Assembly: GCA_934675095.1 (NCBI GenBank)
Contig: CAKUPC010000068.1
Span: forward strand, 1 to 5,988
Direction of reading: 5' to 3'
DNA length: 5,988 bases
Source: an uncultured Bacteroidales bacterium
GTDB lineage: Bacteria > Bacteroidota > Bacteroidia > Bacteroidales > UBA932
In this document: positions 1 to 5,976 of the stretch, piece after piece
Position numbering within the stretch: position 1 is the first letter of the stretch
Layout: each line of letters begins with the position of its first letter
The notes under the pieces: model-generated
Told to the model about the DNA's origin: nothing
What the model saw: the letters and a program-made list of their open reading frames with translations, nothing else
Database searches by the model: none
Program-made: the position numbers and the translations under genes

Positions 1-763
1 CAACATCTTCTACCGCACGATAATCCGTGCCGCGGAGTTCTATCCTGTCTCCAACGGTCTGGAAGCCAATGAGAAACGGCTTGAGGTACTTGTCGCCAGA
101 GGCTATTCCGCGGTGGTCTTTCCCGAGGGCACGCGCAGTCCTGACTGCTCGCTCGGACGCTTCCATCGCGGCGCCTTTGAACTTGCCGAAAAACTCGGTC
201 TTGACGTGCTTCCTGTCGTGATTCACGGCTTCGGACACGTGCTTCCCAAGCGCGACTTCATGCTCCGCGAGGGCGAGATTTACGGCGAGGTGCTTCCGAG
301 GGTTGCGTTCTCTGCGGCCGGGGCGGACCTGAAGTCTCGCACGAGATGGTTCCGGGCATTCTATCTTTCTGAATATGAGCGTGTACGCCGCGAAAGGGAG
401 ACACCGGAATATTTCGTCCCGTACATAAAGCTTCAATACGCCTACAAGGGAAAGGACGTCGAGCGGGAATGCAGCGTGCAGCTGCGTGAGCTTTTGTGGA
501 TATATGATATTCCTGAGCGGACGCGGGAATATGTCGTCGAGAACTGCGGCGTCGGTGCCGGGGCGCTCGCGCTGGCGTTGAGCCGTCCGTGGATTCAGGT
601 GTATGCGAGTGACCCCGATGCGGAAAAACTTGCGGTCGCGGTGAACTGTTCGGCGGTTCCGACGAATCTGCATTATGTCGATGCCGAGGGGCGTGAACTT
701 GTTCCGGGCTCTGTTGAGGAGGCGTCGGGAGGAATGTCTGAAATTATGGAGGCGGGAATATGA
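1..763 (+). CDS. C-terminal part of a PlsC-type acyltransferase fused to a methyltransferase-like domain (5' end outside window)
   Basis: The frame is open from base 2 without a start, giving 253 visible codons before TGA at 761-763, so the gene begins upstream. Visible residues 40-46 read FPEGTRS, the conserved substrate-binding motif of glycerol-phosphate/lysophospholipid acyltransferases (PlsC family). VLPVVIHG at about 69-76 fits the next conserved block. The catalytic HX4D motif would be upstream and cannot be checked. Residues about 160-227 look like the start of a class I SAM methyltransferase fold: a glycine-rich loop NCGVGAG (181-187), then an acidic residue after the second strand (SDPD, 203-206). 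The chain stops soon after, so the fold looks incomplete and its activity is doubtful. In Bacteroidota aryl-polyene/flexirubin-like clusters such domains are often fused behind an MMPL-type exporter; that is inferred here. The expected role is transfer of an acyl or polyene chain to a membrane lipid. Its stop codon overlaps the next gene as ATGA, suggesting translational coupling. Confidence 0.8.
   Translation, partial: NIFYRTIIRAAEFYPVSNGLEANEKRLEVLVARGYSAVVFPEGTRSPDCSLGRFHRGAFELAEKLGLDVLPVVIHGFGHVLPKRDFMLREGEIYGEVLPRVAFSAAGADLKSRTRWFRAFYLSEYERVRRERETPEYFVPYIKLQYAYKGKDVERECSVQLRELLWIYDIPERTREYVVENCGVGAGALALALSRPWIQVYASDPDAEKLAVAVNCSAVPTNLHYVDAEGRELVPGSVEEASGGMSEIMEAGI
748..752 (+). promoter_or_regulatory. 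Possible ribosome binding site for the flavoenzyme ATG at 760
   Basis: GGAGG ends 7 bases before the ATG at 760 and lies inside the last codons of the upstream gene. With the ATGA stop/start overlap, it supports coupled translation from 760. A competing site, AGGAG at 840-844, lies 8 bases before the ATG at 853, so the two candidate starts cannot be separated from sequence alone. Confidence 0.45.
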
Positions 764-836
764 GCATGATGCAGGACATAAGAGAGAGGGGAGAGCTACA
801 TGGGGACGGCGGGAATTTGAGTATGGGGGAGGACAT
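751..836 (+). repeat. In-frame 57-bp-offset microduplication around the flavoenzyme start
   Basis: Bases 751-780 and 808-837 match at 24 of 30 positions with a constant 57-bp offset (19 codons), counted by hand. Each unit contains GGCGGGAAT, then TGAG, an ATG and GGACAT. The first unit overlaps the upstream gene's end and the first ATG; the second gives the similar peptide LSMGEDM against MSMMQDI. The surrounding stretch 751-870 is about three-quarters purine (89 of 120 by my count). It looks like a slipped or duplicated translation-start region that created a spacer or N-terminal extension. Confidence 0.6.
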
Positions 837-2574
837 GACAGGAGACGGGACGATGGCCACGGGGAGGACTGCGGTCATAATCGGGGGCGGCATGGGCGGA
901 CTGATTACGGGGGCTATGTTTTCGCGTCTGGGTTGGCGCGTGACCGTGCTTGAACAGAACAGGAATGTGGGCGGCGGACTCCAGACTTTCCGGCGCGGCG
1001 GAGTGGATTTCTGCCCCGGAATGCACCTTGTGGGCGGCTCTGACGGGGGAGCGGCAGTGGCACTGCTGCGTCGTCTTGGAGTTGATGTGCGGCTGGAAAG
1101 CTGCCCTCAGACGGTTCTGCTGTCTTCGGAAGGCGCGTTCCCGGAAGCTGGGGCTGGCGCGTTTCAATACCGCATTCCTCAGGGCGTTGAGGCGTTCTAC
1201 AGCTATTTCGCGGAAAGGTTTCCGGAAAGTTCGGCGGAATTGAGACGCTACCTTGACAGGATGCAGGAAATATATGACAGCGTCCCGTTGCTGAAACTCG
1301 GCTCAAGTGATTCGGAGTTTTCGGAAGGCGATGACCTGACTTCCATATTTTTCGACGGCCGTGTGATTTCTTATGTCCCTGACGGTGACGCGCTTATGCC
1401 TGCGGACGAGTTTGTCGCAAAGTACATCTCCGACAACCGGCTGAGGACTGTGCTCGGATGGCTGAATCTTCTGACCGGGGCGATTCCCGGCATCACTCCG
1501 GCTTATGTACACGCGATAATCAACATACTCTATATCAGCGGCTCTTCGCAGTTCATCGGAGGCACGAAGTCCATAGTCGGGCAGCTTGTCGGCATCATTG
1601 AGGGCGCGGGCGGAACGGTTAAGGCCGGCTGTGCGGTGGCAGATATTCTTGTCGGACAGGACGGTTCCGGAGATGCGTCACAGGAGAGTCGAGCCGCGCC
1701 CCTGGCGTGTCGCTCCGCCTCCCCGGCTGGTCAATCTGCGACCTGCGGCGGGACGGGCGCGGGCAGGCGGAAAGTTACCGGGGTCAGATGCTCCGACGGA
1801 AATGTATATGCGGCAGACATATACATATCCGACATCCATCCTTCTGCCCTCGCCTCGCTTTGTCCTCCTGATGCCTTCCCGAAGGCTTTTCGTCGTCGTC
1901 TCGCGGCGCAGAAGCCCGGCATCTCGATGTTCAGCCTCTACATTAGGCTTCGTGACGCGGTAGCGCCGGGCGGAATGAATCTCGCGGATGACGCTGCGGC
2001 TGATGAGATGAATCTCGCGGCTGACGGCAGGAGCGCCGGTGCCTCCTGGTCAGCCGGATTCATTCTGGACGGTGCCTCCGGCTCCGCGTGGCGGCCGTGG
2101 GGAGAAATCATGTATGTCCGTGACGGGAACGCCCTTACGGTCATGTCTCCGATGTCCTGCGATGAAGTCGCCCGATGGAAGGGCACGGCTCCGGGGTGTC
2201 GGCCGGAAGAATACCGGCAGTGGCTCGCGGAGCGCACGGAGCAGCTGCTCAGCCGCATTGAACGGCTTGACCCCGGATTCCGGAGCCGCATTGAGACCTG
2301 CTGGCCGGCTTCTCCTCTTACGCTCGGGAGCTATCTGGGCGACCCGGACGGCGCGGCCTACGGATTCCGCATCGACGAGTCGGCTCCCGCATATTCCCGC
2401 TTCGGCCCGAAGACATATCTCGACAATCTTTATATGACAGGACAGAATGCCGGACTTCACGGACTCTGCGGCGTCTCGATGACATCGATTCTCACGGTGA
2501 ATGCGATATGTGGGGGAACGGACTCTTCGCGGGTGGATGGGAGGAACGCGTATTGTATTGTAAATGATTTATAA
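760..2574 (+). CDS. FAD-dependent oxidoreductase, CrtI / carotenoid isomerase / retinol saturase superfamily
   Basis: The product has 604 residues. A dinucleotide-binding motif GGGMGG lies at 42-47 and the acidic end of the second strand is E65. GGVDFCPGMH (80-89) is the superfamily's conserved segment after the GGG at 71-73. The C-terminal FAD block LYMTGQNAGLHGLCG (557-571) is closest to carotenoid isomerase and retinol 13,14-reductase-like proteins. Family members oxidise, reduce or isomerise conjugated polyenes, so a role in setting the redox or cis/trans state of a polyene product is plausible; the substrate is unknown. The protein is longer than the roughly 500 residues usual for the family. 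The excess comes from a Gly/Asp-rich N-terminus (1-31), a Ser/Ala/Gly-rich insert (about 300-338) and a repeat-bearing insert (about 401-440). I took the ATG at 760 because it overlaps the upstream stop as ATGA and has GGAGG at 748-752. The ATG at 853 (residue 32, AGGAG at 840-844) fits the family's usual N-terminus better and is a serious alternative. Confidence 0.88.
   Translation: MSMMQDIRERGELHGDGGNLSMGEDMTGDGTMATGRTAVIIGGGMGGLITGAMFSRLGWRVTVLEQNRNVGGGLQTFRRGGVDFCPGMHLVGGSDGGAAVALLRRLGVDVRLESCPQTVLLSSEGAFPEAGAGAFQYRIPQGVEAFYSYFAERFPESSAELRRYLDRMQEIYDSVPLLKLGSSDSEFSEGDDLTSIFFDGRVISYVPDGDALMPADEFVAKYISDNRLRTVLGWLNLLTGAIPGITPAYVHAIINILYISGSSQFIGGTKSIVGQLVGIIEGAGGTVKAGCAVADILVGQDGSGDASQESRAAPLACRSASPAGQSATCGGTGAGRRKVTGVRCSDGNVYAADIYISDIHPSALASLCPPDAFPKAFRRRLAAQKPGISMFSLYIRLRDAVAPGGMNLADDAAADEMNLAADGRSAGASWSAGFILDGASGSAWRPWGEIMYVRDGNALTVMSPMSCDEVARWKGTAPGCRPEEYRQWLAERTEQLLSRIERLDPGFRSRIETCWPASPLTLGSYLGDPDGAAYGFRIDESAPAYSRFGPKTYLDNLYMTGQNAGLHGLCGVSMTSILTVNAICGGTDSSRVDGRNAYCIVNDL
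1657..1773 (+). other. Low-complexity insert in the flavoenzyme gene
   Basis: Codons 300-338 encode a stretch dominated by Gly, Ala, Ser, Asp, Gln and Arg, with two Cys (C317, C329) and no hydrophobic pattern. It sits where related proteins have a short turn between strands leading to the K-V-T-G-V segment (338-342). It is likely a disordered surface loop. Its boundaries are approximate. Confidence 0.55.
1802..1826 (+). repeat. Perfect 9-bp inverted repeat with 7-bp loop, inside the flavoenzyme gene
   Basis: ATGTATATG (1802-1810) is the exact reverse complement of CATATACAT (1818-1826), separated by CGGCAGA. It is an AT-rich island in a GC-rich coding sequence and encodes part of NVYAADIYISD. 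The sequence supports a hairpin; a function is not established. Confidence 0.5.
1975..2026 (+). repeat. Direct repeat of 19 bp at 33-bp offset (MNLA repeat) inside the flavoenzyme gene
   Basis: Bases 1975-1993 and 2008-2026 agree at 18 of 19 positions. They encode MNLADD and MNLAAD, giving an in-frame duplication of 11 codons inside an Ala/Asp/Gly-rich loop (residues about 401-440). Conservation at the DNA level suggests a recent duplication and not an old protein repeat. Confidence 0.75.
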
Positions 2575-2584
2575 TAAATGATAT

Positions 2585-3937
2585 ATGCTTAATTTTAAGG
2601 ACATTGAGGATGACATTGAGTTTCGCGGCGCGGACGAAATCCGTAACTTTCAGGACGGACTTCTGCGCGATGCTGTCAAATATCTCGCGGAGCATTCGAG
2701 GTACTACCGGAGGATGTTCCGTGAAAACGGGATTGATGCCGGGGACATACGGACGATTGACGACCTCGTGCGTGTTCCGTTTACGGAAAAGCGAGACTTG
2801 CAGCTGTATAACGAGGATTTTCTGTGCTGTCCCAAGGAAAGGATTGTCGATTACATCACGACTTCCGGCACTCTCGGCGAGCCCGTGACTTTCGGCTGTT
2901 CGGAGCATGACCTCCGGAGGCTTGCCTACAACGAGAAAAAGTCGTTCGCCTGCGCGGGCCTGAAGCCGGGGAACATCCTTCAGCTGATGACCACCCTTGA
3001 CAAGCGCTTTATGGCAGGGCTTGCCTACTTTCTGGGAATCAGGGAGTTGGGCGCGAGCATCATCCGTGTGGGAAACGGAATCCCGGAGCTTCAGTGGGAC
3101 ACGATCCGACGTCTGAAACCGGACACTCTGATGTGCGTCCCGTCGTTCATCCTGCGGCTGCTCCAGCACGCCGAGGAGCACGGAATTGACTGGCGCGAAA
3201 GTTCCGTGCGGCGCATCATCGGCATCGGCGAGGGACTGCGTGACCAGAACTTCGAGCTGAATCTGCTCGGTCGGAAAATAAAGGAAAAATGGGATGTGGA
3301 ACTGTATGCCACCTATTCATCGACGGAAATGGGCGCGACTTTCTCCGAGTGTCAGTACGGCTGCGGCGGGCACGTACATCCTGAACTGATTATAGTCGAG
3401 ATTATCGGGGAGGACAACCTTCCGGTGCCTGACGGGCAGCCTGGCGAGGTGGTCGTGACGACTCTCGGGGTGGAGGCTATGCCGCTGCTGAGGTTCAGGA
3501 CTGGCGACATCGCGGCGAAAATTACCGAGCCTTGCCGCTGCGGGCGCAATTCCTACAGGCTCACCCCGCTTGTGGGACGCAAGAACAACATGATTAAGCT
3601 CAAGGGCACGACGCTCTATCCTCCTGCGCTGAACGACGTCCTGGACAACACGGATTATGTCGAGAACTATGTTGTGGTGGTGCGTGACAGCGATGCCGGA
3701 ACCGACGAGGTCGTGGTGAGGGTCGGTCTCAAGGGCGAATGTCCTGACGGGGATATGATTAGGCTTAAGGGGCGTTCGGGTGAAGATTTGGTGAAGGACC
3801 TCAAGGACAGGTTCCGTTCCCGCGTGAGGGTCGCTCCGATTGTTGAGGTCTGCCCTGTCGAGGAAATCCGCGCCGTGAATTTCCCTGCAAAGAGCCGCAA
3901 GCCGGTGAAGTTCATAGATGAAAGAATGACGAAATAA
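2585..3937 (+). CDS. PaaK/CapK-like adenylate-forming acyl/aryl ligase
   Basis: This 450-residue protein matches the length and motifs of phenylacetate-CoA ligase-like (PaaK/CapK) members of the ANL superfamily. These activate a carboxylic acid with ATP as acyl-AMP and pass it to CoA or a carrier protein. Visible motifs are the phosphate-binding loop TTSGTLGEP (92-100), YSSTEMG (244-250), FRTGD (304-308, the ribose-binding Asp being D308), the hinge region VGRKNNMIKLKG (330-341) and a Lys-rich C-terminus (KSRKPVKFID, 436-445) that could supply the catalytic lysine. Cysteines and histidines at C256, C260, H263, H265, C317 and C319 could form a structural zinc site. Between a polyene-type oxidoreductase and a ketosynthase, the likely job is loading an aromatic or other starter acid. 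The substrate, and whether the acceptor is CoA or ACP, cannot be read from sequence. The start lies 10 bp after the upstream stop in an AT-rich stretch without a Shine-Dalgarno sequence, as is common in Bacteroidota. Confidence 0.9.
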   Translation: MLNFKDIEDDIEFRGADEIRNFQDGLLRDAVKYLAEHSRYYRRMFRENGIDAGDIRTIDDLVRVPFTEKRDLQLYNEDFLCCPKERIVDYITTSGTLGEPVTFGCSEHDLRRLAYNEKKSFACAGLKPGNILQLMTTLDKRFMAGLAYFLGIRELGASIIRVGNGIPELQWDTIRRLKPDTLMCVPSFILRLLQHAEEHGIDWRESSVRRIIGIGEGLRDQNFELNLLGRKIKEKWDVELYATYSSTEMGATFSECQYGCGGHVHPELIIVEIIGEDNLPVPDGQPGEVVVTTLGVEAMPLLRFRTGDIAAKITEPCRCGRNSYRLTPLVGRKNNMIKLKGTTLYPPALNDVLDNTDYVENYVVVVRDSDAGTDEVVVRVGLKGECPDGDMIRLKGRSGEDLVKDLKDRFRSRVRVAPIVEVCPVEEIRAVNFPAKSRKPVKFIDERMTK

Positions 3938-3945
3938 CGGAAGAT

Positions 3946-5166
3946 ATGAATAGAGTGGTGATAACGGGACTGGGAATATGGTCCTGCATAGGAAAGAACA
4001 TTGGCGAGGTGCGTGACTCGCTGTGGAACGGCCGGTCGGGGATTGTGCTGGATCCTGCACGCAAGGAACTGGGGTTCAGGAGTGCGCTGACAGGGAAGGT
4101 GGAGATGCCTGAGCTGAAGGGGCTGCTGTCCCGCGCACAGCGGAACTATATGCCGGAGCAGGCGAAGTATGCGTGGTGCGCCACTTCCGAGGCCCTTCGC
4201 AATGCGCGGATAGATCAGGATTGGCTGGACAGCCATGAGGTCGGGATTCTCTACGGCGGGGACAGCTCCGTGGAACCTGCCGTGAAGGCCGTTGACACGG
4301 TGCGCGAAAAAAAGGACACGGTGATGTGCGGCTCCGGGGCAATCTTCCAGTCGATGAACTCAACCGTGACCATGAACCTCAGCTGCATTTTTCACCTCAA
4401 GGGAATAAACATGACCGTTTCCGGCGCCTGCGCAAGCGGCTCGCACGCCATCGGACTGGCATCCCTGCTGATTGCGGACGGGCTGCAGGACATGGTTGTC
4501 TGCGGCGGAGCGCAGGAAGTCAATCCGTGGGCGGTCTGCTCCTTCGACGGAATTTCCGCATTTTCCACCCGTGAGGACGCTCCCGAGCAGGCCTCGCGGC
4601 CCTTTGACCGCGACCGTGACGGGCTTGTCCCGAGCGGAGGAGCCGCGACGGTAATCCTTGAAAGTCACGAGTCCGCCGCGCGTCGCGGCGCTCCGATTCT
4701 TGCCGAGGTTCTCGGCTACGGCTTCTCCTCCAACGGCGACCACATATCATCTCCCAACGTCGACGGCCCGGTGCGCTCCCTTGAGATGGCTCTGCGCCGC
4801 TCCGGACTTCACGCCTCCGACATCGGCTACATCAACGCCCACGCCACCTCCACTCACGTCGGGGACGCGAACGAGGCCAAGGCTCTCCTGAAGGTTTTCG
4901 GCGAGCGGAGCGTCGAGGTCACGAGCACCAAGTCCCAGACAGGTCACGAGATGTGGATGGCCGGAGCCAGCGAGGTGGTTTATTCCATGCTGATGATGAA
5001 GGGCGGCTTCATAGCCCCGAACCTCAATTTCGTGAATCCGGACGAGGACTCCGCCCGCCTGCTCATACCTTCCGTGCGCGTCGAGAAGCGCTTTGACACA
5101 TTCCTTTCCAATTCCTTCGGCTTCGGAGGGACAAACTCATCATTGATAATCAGGGATATGCGTTAG
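3946..5166 (+). CDS. FabB-type beta-ketoacyl-ACP synthase
   Basis: The product is a 406-residue decarboxylating Claisen condensing enzyme that extends an acyl-ACP by two carbons from malonyl-ACP. It follows E. coli FabB (also 406 residues) closely: N-terminal VVITGLGI, catalytic C162 in SGACASGS, H299 in INAHATSTHVGD, K329 and H334 in TKSQTGH, then the C-terminal segment SNSFGFGGTN (388-397). The C-H-H triad and the Lys are all present, so it should be active and not a chain-length-factor-like partner. The segment after the second His is GHEMWMAG, where FabB has GHSLGAAG; the bulky Met-Trp-Met may change the pocket or partner surface. The start ATG is 8 bp after the ligase stop, with a weak purine stretch (GGAAG, 3939-3943). 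The neighbours suggest polyene or aryl-polyene elongation and not housekeeping fatty acid synthesis. This is inferred, and I therefore assign no symbol. Confidence 0.93.
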   Translation: MNRVVITGLGIWSCIGKNIGEVRDSLWNGRSGIVLDPARKELGFRSALTGKVEMPELKGLLSRAQRNYMPEQAKYAWCATSEALRNARIDQDWLDSHEVGILYGGDSSVEPAVKAVDTVREKKDTVMCGSGAIFQSMNSTVTMNLSCIFHLKGINMTVSGACASGSHAIGLASLLIADGLQDMVVCGGAQEVNPWAVCSFDGISAFSTREDAPEQASRPFDRDRDGLVPSGGAATVILESHESAARRGAPILAEVLGYGFSSNGDHISSPNVDGPVRSLEMALRRSGLHASDIGYINAHATSTHVGDANEAKALLKVFGERSVEVTSTKSQTGHEMWMAGASEVVYSMLMMKGGFIAPNLNFVNPDEDSARLLIPSVRVEKRFDTFLSNSFGFGGTNSSLIIRDMR

Positions 5167-5190
5167 CGCTGTCCCGAAAAACCGAGAAAT

Positions 5191-5913
5191 ATGAAAACTG
5201 CATTGGTTACCGGCGGAAGCCGTGGAATAGGACGCGCGGTGTGCGTCGAACTGGCAAGGAGGGGATATCACGTGATTGTGAACTATGTTTCCAACGAGGC
5301 CAAGGCTCTGGAGACCCTGACTCAGATTCGCGAGGCAGGGGGCGACGGGGAACTGCTGAGGTTCGACGTCGCGGATAGGGCGGCCGTCGCCGATGCCCTG
5401 AACGGCTGGGCGGACAGGCATCAGGGGGAATATGTTGAGGTTCTGGTGAACAATGCCGGCGTGCGGCGCGACAATCTGCTGGTCTGGATGGAGGACGAGG
5501 ACTGGGACCGGGTGCTCGACACGAGCCTCGGAGGGTTCTACAATGTGACTCGTCCGCTGATTAAGCCTATGATTCTCAATAAGTTCGGACGAGTGGTCAA
5601 TGTGGCATCCCTCTCCGGGCTCAAGGGACTGCCGGGGCAGTGCAACTACTCTGCGGCAAAGGGCGGCCTCATCGCCGCGACCAAGGCCCTGGCCCAGGAG
5701 GTTGCCAGAAAGGGCGTTACGGTCAATGCCGTGGCTCCGGGCTTCATCCGCACGGACATGGTCGAGGGGCTTGACGAGGCGGAGCTTCGAAGGACAATTC
5801 CGGCGGGACGCTTCGGGACACCCGGGGAGGTTGCCTCGCTTGTCGGCTTCCTCGTCTCTGAAGAGGCGGCCTACATAACCGGTCAGTGCATCGGGATAAA
5901 CGGCGGATTGTAA
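5191..5913 (+). CDS. FabG-like 3-oxoacyl-ACP reductase (short-chain dehydrogenase/reductase)
   Basis: The product is a 240-residue classical SDR, close to the usual FabG length. It has the cofactor loop TGGSRGIG (7-14), NNAG (87-90), catalytic S140, and Y153/K157 in YSAAK. PGFIRTDM (183-190) and the C-terminal GQCIGINGG (231-239) are also typical. R11 after the glycine loop and N31 at the end of strand 2 fit NADPH better than NADH, but this is weak evidence. It should reduce the 3-keto group made by the ketosynthase just upstream. The tetrad Asn, placed 41 residues before the catalytic Tyr in E. coli FabG, is Ser112 here (DTSLGGFYN, 110-118); Asn118 is nearby but not aligned. The start is 24 bp after the ketosynthase stop, without a clear Shine-Dalgarno sequence. 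It could also act on another carbonyl of the same pathway. Confidence 0.92.
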   Translation: MKTALVTGGSRGIGRAVCVELARRGYHVIVNYVSNEAKALETLTQIREAGGDGELLRFDVADRAAVADALNGWADRHQGEYVEVLVNNAGVRRDNLLVWMEDEDWDRVLDTSLGGFYNVTRPLIKPMILNKFGRVVNVASLSGLKGLPGQCNYSAAKGGLIAATKALAQEVARKGVTVNAVAPGFIRTDMVEGLDEAELRRTIPAGRFGTPGEVASLVGFLVSEEAAYITGQCIGINGGL

Positions 5914-5932
5914 GGCGTACTTTTTGCTGAAG

Positions 5933-5976
5933 GCGTGCGGCTCCGACGGAGAACCTGAGCCGGCGGAGCCGCACGC
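5933..5976 (+). terminator. GC-rich 13-bp perfect inverted repeat after the ketoreductase gene; possible terminator
   Basis: The left arm GCGTGCGGCTCCG (5933-5945) is the exact reverse complement of CGGAGCCGCACGC (5964-5976), with an 18-base loop. It starts 19 bases after the TAA at 5911-5913. No T-run follows the right arm before the window ends, so it is not a textbook intrinsic terminator. It may instead be an mRNA-stabilising or attenuating hairpin between operon genes. Confidence 0.5.

Noticed and set aside
1657..1773. Frameshift in the flavoenzyme gene at the low-complexity stretch
   Set aside because: The frame stays open, and recognisable family sequence resumes in the same frame right after, so an insertion is simpler than a frameshift pair.
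1790..1809. Shared GCTCCGACGGA and GAAATGTATAT with the region 5940-5988
   Set aside because: Exact 10-11-base matches are expected by chance in a window of this size, and the spacing between the two pieces differs.
1586..1963. Alternative + strand frame inside the flavoenzyme gene
   Set aside because: It is very Arg/Pro-rich, without motifs, and runs over a region where the flavoenzyme frame is continuous and resumes conserved sequence.
2578..2592. ATG at 2578 just before the ligase start
   Set aside because: It reads only four codons before a stop and is out of frame with the ligase, so it is not a start for it; a regulatory mini-ORF cannot be supported.
2492..3181. Open frame on the - strand (229 codons)
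   Set aside because: It is fully antisense to the end of the flavoenzyme and start of the ligase, with no motif and an atypical composition.
3317..4060. Long open frame on the - strand (247 codons)
   Set aside because: It lies antisense to the ligase and ketosynthase genes, whose motifs are clear. The peptide is Arg/His/Pro/Ser-rich with no recognisable domain, as expected of an antisense frame in GC-rich DNA.
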